DNA from: a virus
IMG/VR virus record: IMGVR_UViG_3300023501_000016
Location: 1-49,905 of that record
Length of the DNA: 49,905 nucleotides
Reading direction: 5' to 3' (one strand)
The notes below the pieces were generated by a model that was not told the origin of the DNA, made no database searches, and saw only the letters and a list, made by a program, of their open reading frames with translations. Positions 33,203-41,596 of this stretch are shown here, in pieces (position 1 is the first letter of the stretch; every line of letters starts with the position of its first letter). The position numbers were made by a program, and so were the translations under genes.

Positions 33203-36200
33203 TTAACCTTCTAGTGCTAGAATATATGGAGTTAGAATAGCGTATAGAGATCGTTCAAACGTCTCACCTACAATTCTACCTTCCTGTCTTTTGATTGTCA
33301 ATTGAGAACCAATTCTAAAGTCGCCTAACTGATCCGTCGATGTAAATACTACTAAACCTTCGTTTGTTGCTGAGTCATATACTACTTCTCTTTCTGGTCT
33401 TGGTATACCACCATTCTGAGGAATAGCAGTAAACGTGTTAGTTCCAGATCCAACATATTCAAAGGTGTGAGAAGATGATGTAATAACAGATCGCTGTCTG
33501 AAAGTCATCTGCTGATTCGCTTTCTTGTTACTATTCAGTCCAGGTTCGAATGCAATGTCGTACATACCGCCACCGACTGAATCAACACCCAACACTGTGT
33601 AGAAATATTCTTCACTGTCAAACTTCATTGCATCACCGTAGTTAGGCAACTTAGTTTGTCCTACAGTTCCGAAGTAATCAGCACTATCTCTATTTATCAC
33701 TCCTGAAATACGAATGGTGTCATCATACAGAAGTTTTGCTGAATCAAGATTGCCGTCATATAGTACTTGAGAACTACCACGAGCAATCAGTCCGTAATCA
33801 CCAAACGAAGAGTTACTGTTCGTAATAGAACATTGTCCACCAGTTTCAGCAAGAATAGAAGTCTGAGTTGAGATTGTAAAGATTGATACTAACTGTGCGT
33901 AACCACGATTCAACAAGTAAGTACCAATACCAGCGGCATTGTACTGAGTGAATGCGTCTGATACCATCGACTTCAATCCAGAACATTTAGATCCGTCAAT
34001 CTTCATACCGATACCATCGTTGGTAATAGATGTACAGTTCTGAACATATGGTGATTGAACGATGAATGGTCCAGCGCCAGCACTTTCTACTTTAGGATCA
34101 TATGCTACACAGGCAGCGAAGTTCTGATGATCTCGGAAAGTAATATCTTTGATGAAACAACCGTTGTCCATATAGAACATATCAGAGTCAACACTCTTAG
34201 GTCGCACAGTTGTTGTTCTCAAGTTATCACCAACGATTGCTGTCTTAGGCGGTAACTTGATAGGATTGTTTATTGTATAATCACCAGACTTCAAGAAGAT
34301 TGTAGTGTCACCAGTATTCTTAGCAGACTTTACGGACTGAAGAACAATGAAGTCCTGATCTTTCTTGACTGCGGCAATCGCGTTTCGTAACTCTACACTT
34401 ACACCACGACTTGATAGAATAGGATCAACTTCAGTCGGCAGACTGTCAGTATTACCAGCAACTAAAGTGGCAACTAAGAGGTCGTCAATCAGCGTAGCAA
34501 TAATGGTTGATTCTGTTGAAGTTGCATACTGACCGGAGTTACCAGTCTCGTTAGGACCATATGCTGAAGTAGTAGTAACATTACTTGTAAGATTATTGGT
34601 GAGAAGTTGTCCAATAATGTCTCTCATATGCTCGTATGTTGCAATTGTTGCCGCAACTTCACCAGGGTTTAATTGACTGGCAGCACCAACAAAGTATGCA
34701 CGAGAGTTTATAACCATGGCGTGTGAACCGCCATATAATATATCGAAGGTTAGACCGTCAACAATAAACCCTATGTCTCTGCGACATCTAGTTCTATCGT
34801 AAGATGAAGGACCGTACAGATTAGCATACTGTATTGCTTGTGTTTGAATCGTGCTTTTCTGTGCTAGAATAGTAGAGTAGTTTGCCGCTGTTGTAGCATT
34901 AACACCAGTAAAGTTTGGTAGAATAGTAGCATCAAGATTGTCTAAACTTTCATCATTAATAACTTCAGTAATGATGTCCATGAGAACACCCAACTGAGTT
35001 GCTTGAGTAGATGTGGCAGTTCCTGCGCTAGTATCTTGACTTGCATAGTTTTCAATAACAACCAGACCTAATGAAGTCTTCAGATATGCATATGCACCCA
35101 GTGTTGCAACCTTCTCACTGGCGCCTAATTGACTTGCAGCACCAACAAAGTATGCTCTTGCACAAGTAACAGCACCAACATTTCCTTCGTAGACTATATC
35201 GTGAGTAAGACCGTCAAGAATATAACCAATATCTCTTTTACGCTTAACTCGATCATAAGTTGTTGGACCATACGAATCAGCATACTCTATAACATCTGCT
35301 TGCAGGGAGGTGAGCGCACCATTGATGGTGTTGTAGTCTGTAGACACTATACCAGTAAAGTCTGGCAGTACACGAGTTGCGATCGAATCAAGATTTTCTG
35401 CTACAAGAACGTCAATAATAATATCAAGTAACGTGCCCGTTGTGGTTGCTTCTGTAGCAGTTGCAGTTCCGCCTGTTGTATTCTGACCAGTATATGTTTC
35501 TTGAACTATTGATGATAGAATAGTTTTAAGATTATTAAAAGAATCCTGCCGAGCGGCGACTTCTGCGCCACTGACAATCACTGTTACTCCATCAACAAAG
35601 TATGACCTCGCAACATTGAATGAAGCGAAGTTGCCTGCATAAAGAAGATCGTGAATTATACTTTCAAGAATATAGAGAACTTCTGTTTGATATTTGCCAC
35701 GATCATATATAGCAGGACCATACAAGTCAGCAAAGGCAAGTGAGTCTGATTGAATAGTTGTCTTTGCTGCCACAACAGTAACAAAGTCAAGAATTATCGG
35801 TTCAGCAATAGCAGTCGTATCAGGATTAACTAGTGCAGGAACACCATCAAAGTTACCAGCAGTTAATGCGTCAATAGTTATCTGAAGAAGACCCTGAAGT
35901 CTTGTAGTCTGTAGTAATTGTCCAGACTGAATTTCGCCTGTTACGTCCTGTCCAGTCAAAGTTTCACTGAGCAATGTACCAAGTTGAGTTTTAAGATTAG
36001 TGTATGCCGCAATTGAGGCAGTAACTTCTGCCGCTCCACCTAACTGAGAAACACCATCCTTGAAGTAAGAGAATGCTAAAATACGTGAAGCGAAGTTGCC
36101 ATCATACAGAATATCATAAGATAGTCCGTCAAGAATGTAACCTACGTCACGTTCGCATTTTTCAACATTGTAACTTAATGAAGGATAGTTTGTAGTGAGA

Positions 36201-38146
36201 TAAGCAATCGTATTGTCAATAAGTAACTGACGGTTATTTCTAATCTGCTCGTGTGCCCAATATTCATTATTCAGACTATTAAGAGGAGTAGGATATACAA
36301 TCACCGGTGCTGGAATCTTTCCTTCAAGAATGTCAAGAATAATTTCAAGATTCTTTAACAATGAAATTTTAGACGATTCGTTGATATCCAATGCACTAAG
36401 AAGAACACCGATGTTTCTGATAGTCAGTACAGTGCCTTCGACTTGTTCCTCAGGAATAGCACCTGCGCGAGTATATGCAAGACCCGCTGTCACTGTATTA
36501 TAGTTAGTACCAAACAACAAATCGTTGGTCAGTGCTTCGATAATGTAACCCACATCTCGCGAACATTTAGTTCTAGGATATGTTAATGAGACATGATTCA
36601 CTGAAACATATGTGGTGCTGGCATCGATGATTAATTGTAAATTATTTAAAATCTGATCTGCGGCATTACGTCTGTTAGCAGTAGTATTAACAGAGTCTGG
36701 ATACGCAATAGGAATCGGTTGAAAAGGAGGCACACCCGACATGATAGCGGTCAACTGAACAAACGATGCGTTAATGTGGGACTTACTTGCCGCACTAATA
36801 CTTAGAGCATTTATTCCAACTCTTAATACTTCCCAGGCAGCAATTGTAAATGCTAACTGATTTCCTGGCAATGCATTGGCACGTCGATACGCAAGACCTG
36901 CTGTAATAACATTATAGTCTGTTCCTAACATTAAATCAATAGTTAATGCATCGACAATGTGACCAACGTCTCGTTCACACTTAGTTTGGTCGTAATCCTG
37001 AACGTCATAGTTGTCCGAGATATACTGAATAGTGTTGTTGATTAATAGGGTTTTGTTATTCTGTATCTGATTGCCAGCATCTGCCTCTGCTGTTATGGTA
37101 GCAGGTGCGGCAGGGAATATAATCGTTGCGGCAGCAGATTCGCCATTGACGATTATGTCAGTGATTTCTTTAACGCATGAGGTGATTAAAACTTTCGAAG
37201 CGTCAGCAATACTTAGCGATAACATTTGATCACGAACAAAGACAATCACCGCAATTGTGGACGCTACTTGTGCTGTAGGCAATGCATTTGCTCGTTGATA
37301 AGCAATACCTGCGGTCACACAATTATAGTTCGAACCAGTCATTAAGTCTGTGATAACAGCATCAATGATGAAACCCGTATCACGTAGACATTTAGTTTCG
37401 TCGTATGTTAATGTAGGATAGTTTTTAGCAATGAATGTTATAAGTTCATCTTTCAACCATTCACGGTTGTTCTGAAGAATAATGGCAGCATCATCAGCAT
37501 CAGCAGTAGGTAATACAGCAGGAGCAGGAAAGACTAGATCGTCGTGTGCTTGTTCTGTGCTTTGCTTACCATTTGTAAGAATATCTATCACTTCTGACCA
37601 GTGAGCATTGTTTCTATATAACGCTCCTGTTACACCAGTGCTTGCCTTTACTAGAGGAATAGAACCAACAGCACCACGTGCTTGGTTAAATGCTACAACA
37701 GTTGGTTGCAATTGTCCTGTAGTAACTTTATTTGATCCTGCTCTTTGATAAGCATGACCAGATGTTACTGCATTATAGTTTGTTCCGAAAGCAATGTCAA
37801 GGTAAAGTCCGTCAAGAATATAATTTAAGTCACGAGTACACTTAACTTCATCGAATGCGAATGAACCTAGTGCGGTAACGGTAGAAACAGCAGAGTCGAG
37901 AGTCTTAAAAGAGTCTCCTAGAGAAGTACCAGTATTGCCAAACTTTCCAGATTTAGAAACGTAGTAAACATTCTCTACAGCATCTTCGCCTACTTGAATT
38001 ATATCGACCACACCAAATCTATCACGCTTGAGGTACATTTTACCTTCATGCGTGTTGATCGCTATCTCGCCGAGCGATATGTCTGTGTTGCCGGGCGCTT
38101 GACCCGGGACATTACTTCGGCGACTTAGTAACTTAGTGCTTGACAT
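33203..38146 (-). CDS. Giant repeat-containing virion protein with beta-helix-like end
   Basis: 1,647 residues. The N-terminus (L-G-E-I-A-I-N-T-H-E-G-K-M-Y-L-K) is the usual attachment motif of marine phage fibres. Residues about 100-1,240 hold eight repeats, each with Y-D-x-x-K-C-x-R-D-x-G-Y-I-x-D-x-L. Repeats 1-4 continue G-T-N-Y-N-x-V-T-A-G-x-A-Y-x-R-A; repeats 5-8 continue G-N-x-x-x-x-x-x-R-x-Y-F-V-x-G. From about 1,280 the sequence looks like a right-handed beta-helix (I-F-L-K-S-G-D-Y-T-I, P-K-T-A-I-V-G-D-N-L-R-T-T-T-V-R-P, D-I-T-F-R-D-H). Likely a long tail or baseplate fibre. AGGA lies ten bases before the ATG. Confidence 0.85.
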   Translation of the reverse strand: MSSTKLLSRRSNVPGQAPGNTDISLGEIAINTHEGKMYLKRDRFGVVDIIQVGEDAVENVYYVSKSGKFGNTGTSLGDSFKTLDSAVSTVTALGSFAFDEVKCTRDLNYILDGLYLDIAFGTNYNAVTSGHAYQRAGSNKVTTGQLQPTVVAFNQARGAVGSIPLVKASTGVTGALYRNNAHWSEVIDILTNGKQSTEQAHDDLVFPAPAVLPTADADDAAIILQNNREWLKDELITFIAKNYPTLTYDETKCLRDTGFIIDAVITDLMTGSNYNCVTAGIAYQRANALPTAQVASTIAVIVFVRDQMLSLSIADASKVLITSCVKEITDIIVNGESAAATIIFPAAPATITAEADAGNQIQNNKTLLINNTIQYISDNYDVQDYDQTKCERDVGHIVDALTIDLMLGTDYNVITAGLAYRRANALPGNQLAFTIAAWEVLRVGINALSISAASKSHINASFVQLTAIMSGVPPFQPIPIAYPDSVNTTANRRNAADQILNNLQLIIDASTTYVSVNHVSLTYPRTKCSRDVGYIIEALTNDLLFGTNYNTVTAGLAYTRAGAIPEEQVEGTVLTIRNIGVLLSALDINESSKISLLKNLEIILDILEGKIPAPVIVYPTPLNSLNNEYWAHEQIRNNRQLLIDNTIAYLTTNYPSLSYNVEKCERDVGYILDGLSYDILYDGNFASRILAFSYFKDGVSQLGGAAEVTASIAAYTNLKTQLGTLLSETLTGQDVTGEIQSGQLLQTTRLQGLLQITIDALTAGNFDGVPALVNPDTTAIAEPIILDFVTVVAAKTTIQSDSLAFADLYGPAIYDRGKYQTEVLYILESIIHDLLYAGNFASFNVARSYFVDGVTVIVSGAEVAARQDSFNNLKTILSSIVQETYTGQNTTGGTATATEATTTGTLLDIIIDVLVAENLDSIATRVLPDFTGIVSTDYNTINGALTSLQADVIEYADSYGPTTYDRVKRKRDIGYILDGLTHDIVYEGNVGAVTCARAYFVGAASQLGASEKVATLGAYAYLKTSLGLVVIENYASQDTSAGTATSTQATQLGVLMDIITEVINDESLDNLDATILPNFTGVNATTAANYSTILAQKSTIQTQAIQYANLYGPSSYDRTRCRRDIGFIVDGLTFDILYGGSHAMVINSRAYFVGAASQLNPGEVAATIATYEHMRDIIGQLLTNNLTSNVTTTSAYGPNETGNSGQYATSTESTIIATLIDDLLVATLVAGNTDSLPTEVDPILSSRGVSVELRNAIAAVKKDQDFIVLQSVKSAKNTGDTTIFLKSGDYTINNPIKLPPKTAIVGDNLRTTTVRPKSVDSDMFYMDNGCFIKDITFRDHQNFAACVAYDPKVESAGAGPFIVQSPYVQNCTSITNDGIGMKIDGSKCSGLKSMVSDAFTQYNAAGIGTYLLNRGYAQLVSIFTISTQTSILAETGGQCSITNSNSSFGDYGLIARGSSQVLYDGNLDSAKLLYDDTIRISGVINRDSADYFGTVGQTKLPNYGDAMKFDSEEYFYTVLGVDSVGGGMYDIAFEPGLNSNKKANQQMTFRQRSVITSSSHTFEYVGSGTNTFTAIPQNGGIPRPEREVVYDSATNEGLVVFTSTDQLGDFRIGSQLTIKRQEGRIVGETFERSLYAILTPYILALEG
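34300..37880 (-). repeat. Eight degenerate internal repeats of the 1,647-residue protein
   Basis: Eight copies of about 115-170 codons, aligned on K-C-x-R-D-x-G-Y-I. The DNA identity between copies is moderate, not exact, so the array is old. Two subfamilies (copies 1-4 and 5-8) form contiguous blocks, suggesting each half grew by tandem duplication. Confidence 0.75.
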
Positions 38147-38182
38147 CGATATTCATTCCTGTTATAATGCTCTTAGTGTTTC

Positions 38183-38190
38183 TATTTAGT
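38183..38190 (-). promoter_or_regulatory. Possible late promoter (ACTAAATA) for the 1,647-residue gene
   Basis: Minus strand ACTAAATA, the same variant as before gene 20, 37 bases before the ATG in the 53-base gap. Confidence 0.55.
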
Positions 38191-38199
38191 GTCTTTGAA

Positions 38200-39285
38200 T
38201 TACGCTGGATATAGAGGATCAGTACTATAGTATCCTCCATCAAGTACATTCACACTGACCGCACCATTTACAACTGTAAATTGTTTAGCAGTTCGTGTTG
38301 AATCTCCTGCACCAGCATCAAACGATGCAACACCCAATACTGCCGAATCTGTTGTAATAGCACTTACTGTTAAAATATTTGCACTATCACTGTATAATAA
38401 AGTTATCGCATTACCTGGTGTCAGTAATCGATTAACACTACTGTCAATATATTGTTCAATTTGTACACTATCAACGTAGAACTGTCCATTAGAATTAAGA
38501 AAGGTTCTACCGTTTACTTCTAAATCACCCTGGACTACTGTTGAATCTAATGTAATATCTAGTACGAATGTGGTATCACCCTGTACTATTAGATTACCTT
38601 TAATAATAACATCAGAATCAAAAGACGCTTGATTTCTTACACTTAATGGTCCAATCGATGCTGAATCGAGAGTTGTTATTCCTGTTGCAGTAAGATTGAT
38701 TGCTGTTAATGCATCAACAAGTAAAGAATCTATTCTACCGTTCGAGTCAACAATCAAAGCACTATTAGGTACATTAACTCCTGCTTGATGATTGAGAAGA
38801 TTTGTAAAGTAAGAACCACCAATAACTTCAAGTGACTCTGCTCTTACTGTAGCATCTGGATATGTCGAGTCTGACCCAACACCGATGTATAATCTCTTTC
38901 CGCCATTACCAAATCCATCTGTAGCAGAATCAACTAACCATGAGTACGCCATCTCACCAGAGCGAAGATAAGGTGGTTCTCCACTCGTTCCGCTTCGACG
39001 AGTTAGTATGAGACCGTGTGCAGAATCAGAAGGATATAATTTACCATCTATAATCTGATTATTGTTTAGTAGTTTACTTGCTGTCCATTTATCTGTGGCA
39101 GCATTGTAGATAAACAGATCACCGTCAATTGCTCCTGTAGTATCAACACCCGCAATGTTATCAATGACAACACCTGCGGCAGCGGCAGCAACTACACTAG
39201 TAATAGGTATGCCGACAACAACACGTTTTACTTTCGTGATATTGCCGACTACTACTTTATATGTCTGATCTATTGGTGCTGGCAT
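38200..39285 (-). CDS. Fibre-like structural protein
   Basis: 361 residues, beta-rich and aspartate/serine-rich. It includes S-G-E-M-A-Y-S-W-L-V-D-S, G-G-K-R-L-Y-I-G-V-G-S (the fibre attachment motif also seen in other marine T4-like fibres), and I-I-K-G-N-L-I-V-Q-G-D-T-T-F-V-L-D, a unit much like G-N-L-T-V-N-G-T-Q-T in the 414-residue protein. AAAGG precedes the ATG by seven bases. It is adjacent to, and probably works with, the giant repeat protein downstream. Exact position in the virion is unknown. Confidence 0.8.
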   Translation of the reverse strand: MPAPIDQTYKVVVGNITKVKRVVVGIPITSVVAAAAAGVVIDNIAGVDTTGAIDGDLFIYNAATDKWTASKLLNNNQIIDGKLYPSDSAHGLILTRRSGTSGEPPYLRSGEMAYSWLVDSATDGFGNGGKRLYIGVGSDSTYPDATVRAESLEVIGGSYFTNLLNHQAGVNVPNSALIVDSNGRIDSLLVDALTAINLTATGITTLDSASIGPLSVRNQASFDSDVIIKGNLIVQGDTTFVLDITLDSTVVQGDLEVNGRTFLNSNGQFYVDSVQIEQYIDSSVNRLLTPGNAITLLYSDSANILTVSAITTDSAVLGVASFDAGAGDSTRTAKQFTVVNGAVSVNVLDGGYYSTDPLYPA

Positions 39286-39294
39286 GATAAACCT

Positions 39295-39654
39295 TTATGT
39301 TGTTACTGAAGGGGTAATAGTGATAAGTCCTTCCATCACCCGTTCGACGATAGTGTTATTTGTGTCACTATCAATATGGGATATCTCAACGTCATAAACG
39401 TAACGCTTTTTAGGATTAAGTGCGGCAGTGACAGCATTAGTTAAAGAAAGATTTACTATCCCCGCTGTTGCTGGATTAGCAATCAACGAAAGAAATGTAA
39501 TCTTATCTGAATCTTTGGCATCATAATGAGTGCTAAGTTTAGCAGAAACACTATGTCCTGTCATGTCTTTTATTGAGTTATCGACATTAACCAGATGCAA
39601 TTCGACAGAGACATCTGTGCCTTGATTAATTTCTAATACTTCGTAGTGTGCCAT
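39295..39654 (-). CDS. Small beta-rich hypothetical protein
   Basis: 119 residues. The pattern Q-G-T-D-V-S-V-E-L-H-L-V-N-V-D-N-S-I-K-D-M-T-G-H-S-V-S-A-K-L-S resembles the small Ig-like phage proteins that lie before fibre genes, for example BppU-type N-terminal domains; the end has V-Y-D-V-E-I-S-H and R-V-M-E-G-L-I-T-I-T. No secretion signal. It has two exact late promoter elements upstream, the strongest such site in the window. Function unknown; a fibre-base component is inference. Confidence 0.72.
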   Translation of the reverse strand: MAHYEVLEINQGTDVSVELHLVNVDNSIKDMTGHSVSAKLSTHYDAKDSDKITFLSLIANPATAGIVNLSLTNAVTAALNPKKRYVYDVEISHIDSDTNNTIVERVMEGLITITPSVTT

Positions 39655-39681
39655 TCGTCTTTATCCGCTATACTATTGAGA

Positions 39682-39689
39682 TATTTATA
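39682..39689 (-). promoter_or_regulatory. Late promoter TATAAATA, proximal copy
   Basis: Exact late element on the minus strand, 28 bases before the ATG at 39654. The start is expected near 39676. Confidence 0.85.
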
Positions 39690-39693
39690 GGTT

Positions 39694-39701
39694 TATTTAT
39701 A
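39694..39701 (-). promoter_or_regulatory. Late promoter TATAAATA, distal copy
   Basis: Second exact late element, 12 bases upstream of the proximal copy, in the same 52-base gap. Confidence 0.75.
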
Positions 39702-39706
39702 AGAAT

Positions 39707-40381
39707 TTAAGCGTGTATATCTTCAATAACCCAATCTTGTAGACCTAAAGACATCTCTGATCGATCTAATACGAAAGCGATTGTCATACGTATTCCGCTT
39801 TCACCATTACGTGCTGTATGATATACTAGTTTATCAGATCCATCTTCGTATGCGCCGAAGTGTCCTGCCTTACACTGCCATCCTTTAACATCAGGAATGT
39901 GAATCATCTTCTGATTGACTGGATCCCAATGCTTCCACCAACCATCGCCTGTTTCACTGTATGTAAATATAAAGTTATATGCTGAAGCATTAGCATTGTT
40001 ATGCCAAGAGATATAACCGCCAGGTGGATACACCGAGAACAGAGCATTCTTTTTAAGATTGAATGCAGTCTGTACATTAGTCATCAACCTACTATGATGA
40101 TCAGCAACTTCTGCTATCTTTCTATCAATATGTGGGTTATGAGGATCAAACCTATAACCTTGATTGAATGAATAACTAGTAACAAAAGCAGGGAACCCAT
40201 CGTGTCCTCTGCCCTCACTCTTAATCTGCTCAAAGTATTCTTGACCAGTATACCAATCTGCTTTGTCTAAATCATTTATCTTAGAAGGAATAACCGCACT
40301 ATAGTTCTCTTGCTTAGTAAACCACAATGCCTCATTCAAAAGATCGATTGCGTAATCATTAAGTGGTATATTTTTCATCAT
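39707..40381 (-). CDS. Probable 2OG-Fe(II) oxygenase-like protein
   Basis: 224 residues. The core Y-P-P-G-G-Y-I-S-W-H-N-N-A-N has H127 and N129, followed by H188 (L-V-Y-H-T-A-R-N) and R198 (G-I-R-M-T-I-A-F), spaced like the H-x-D/E...H...R sites of 2-oxoglutarate/iron dioxygenases, but with Asn in place of the usual acidic residue. Such proteins are frequent in marine T4-like phages; substrates are unknown. The Asn may change iron binding or make it a halogenase-like or inactive member; this is open. It follows the glycosyltransferase gene closely, suggesting a shared pathway. Confidence 0.65.
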   Translation of the reverse strand: MMKNIPLNDYAIDLLNEALWFTKQENYSAVIPSKINDLDKADWYTGQEYFEQIKSEGRGHDGFPAFVTSYSFNQGYRFDPHNPHIDRKIAEVADHHSRLMTNVQTAFNLKKNALFSVYPPGGYISWHNNANASAYNFIFTYSETGDGWWKHWDPVNQKMIHIPDVKGWQCKAGHFGAYEDGSDKLVYHTARNGESGIRMTIAFVLDRSEMSLGLQDWVIEDIHA

Positions 40382-40383
40382 AT

Positions 40384-41139
40384 TTAAAAATCCAGTTGCT
40401 TTGCTCCAGAAGAAGAATAGTGTCTCAATACGACAGGATCCTTGTTATGCTCATATTTATATTTGGAATAAAAGTTCCACCGAGCATCGTCTTCTAGTAT
40501 ACCAACTTTCAAATCTTTGTACTTGGGTTCTTTGTTAACTAACCACCACAATGAGAATTGATCCCATCTCTTCAGAGTAGCAGGATAATTTTCTAAGTCT
40601 TCTGTTCCATCTGCTTTCATTGGCCACCACGTTCTGCCATATTGTGCGACAGTTAGATCGTACCAGTCTTGCATGAATTCACGAACTAAAGGTTTGCGCA
40701 TATCATATAGACAAACACCACCACATAATTCGAATCCTGCTTTAGTGCCGTCAGGTTTTCTTGCACCTTCGAAGAACACTTCAGCATAGCAGTAATGTCT
40801 ATCAGCAGGTAAACCAGTAAACATCAAATCATGTCCATCTAGTTTATCAAAGATGGTTGCAATATCTTCGTGTTCACATTCTATATCAGCATCGACATAA
40901 AATGTAATATCATATGGAGACTTTGCCATACCAATCAGTTTTGCTCTAGCATGGTTATCACAGAATATAACATTGTCTGCAATTCTTTCTTGTCCGTCAA
41001 GAAATCTTTCTTCTACTACAAATGTAATCTGTGCTTCGGGATAATAATCTTTAATCGACTCCATCAAGTTAATGGCAGAAACATAAAAGAACTTCTTTCG
41101 TGATGCTACAATAACATAACCTTTAGTCGGTTCGCTCAT
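40384..41139 (-). CDS. Glycosyltransferase-like protein (GT-A fold)
   Basis: 251 residues from the ATG at 41139. Starts with the Rossmann-like strand G-Y-V-I-V-A-S-R-K-K-F; metal/nucleotide-sugar motif D-A-D (83-85) in F-Y-V-D-A-D-I-E-C-E-H, then C-Y-A-E-V-F-F-E-G-A and a C-terminal H-Y-S-S-S-G motif like that of family 8-type transferases. It likely moves a sugar from a nucleotide-sugar donor to a phage or host target. An ATG at 41145 is also possible (AAGG three bases away). The longer reading from 41199 is rejected because it lies within the upstream gene. It overlaps that gene by 17 bases. Confidence 0.8.
   Translation of the reverse strand: MSEPTKGYVIVASRKKFFYVSAINLMESIKDYYPEAQITFVVEERFLDGQERIADNVIFCDNHARAKLIGMAKSPYDITFYVDADIECEHEDIATIFDKLDGHDLMFTGLPADRHYCYAEVFFEGARKPDGTKAGFELCGGVCLYDMRKPLVREFMQDWYDLTVAQYGRTWWPMKADGTEDLENYPATLKRWDQFSLWWLVNKEPKYKDLKVGILEDDARWNFYSKYKYEHNKDPVVLRHYSSSGAKQLDF
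40454..40461 (-). promoter_or_regulatory. TATAAATA inside the glycosyltransferase gene
   Basis: Exact late element on the minus strand, 73 bases before the oxygenase-like ATG. It encodes the K-Y-K-Y-E stretch, so it may be chance; a private late promoter for the oxygenase is possible. Confidence 0.35.
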
Positions 41140-41596
41140 CTTCATCTGCCTTTTTAAAATAACCAAGTTCGGTGCCAATAACCAATGCTGCCAAGGCATT
41201 CATTTCAATAACATTCTTTGCTCTACGTAGTCTGGAACGCAACTCACGATTTGTTGAGTTCTTAATCGTATCTATTTCGAATGCTTGTAGTTTGGCATTA
41301 AAGAGTTGTTCAAGTTCATGAGATTTTTTACGCTGTTCGTGAATAGCACGTTTCTCGCGATCCTCTTTCTCTTTCTTATCTTTGCGCTCTTGAGTATTAG
41401 CGTCGATCTTATCCATACCCCATTGTGCAATAACTGCTTTGAACTGATCACACTCTCTACCGTCAGGTAAAATCTTACGTAGTTCAAGAACATCTTTCTT
41501 TCTACCGCCTGATGGAATAGGACTTAGACGAATACATTTAAGTATCGTCTTTTCTTCATTTTCCCAATATCCATTATCTAAAAATTCCACTGTCAT
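41123..41596 (-). CDS. Coiled-coil hypothetical protein after the giant repeat gene
   Basis: 157 residues. The first 60 have a compact beta pattern (V-E-F-L-D-N-G-Y-W, T-I-L-K-C-I-R-L-S-P). Residues about 68-130 are very basic and acidic, K/E/R-rich helix (R-K-D-K-K-E-K-E-D-R-E-K-R-A-I-H-E-Q-R-K-K). The last part is a helical stretch ending in D-E-D-E-R-T-D. No known family. Its ATG overlaps the stop of the giant repeat gene (UAAUG), so it is coupled to it and may be a dedicated chaperone or attachment partner, as short coiled-coil proteins often are for phage fibres; this is inference. Confidence 0.75.
   Translation of the reverse strand: MTVEFLDNGYWENEEKTILKCIRLSPIPSGGRKKDVLELRKILPDGRECDQFKAVIAQWGMDKIDANTQERKDKKEKEDREKRAIHEQRKKSHELEQLFNAKLQAFEIDTIKNSTNRELRSRLRRAKNVIEMNALAALVIGTELGYFKKADEDERTD

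Noticed and set aside
37772-37800. Perfect TTGACA-17-TATAAT on the minus strand inside the 1,647-residue gene
   Set aside because: It encodes the conserved L-D-I-A-F-G-T-N-Y-N segment of the repeat; the protein motif explains the bases, and no gene starts downstream. Probably chance.
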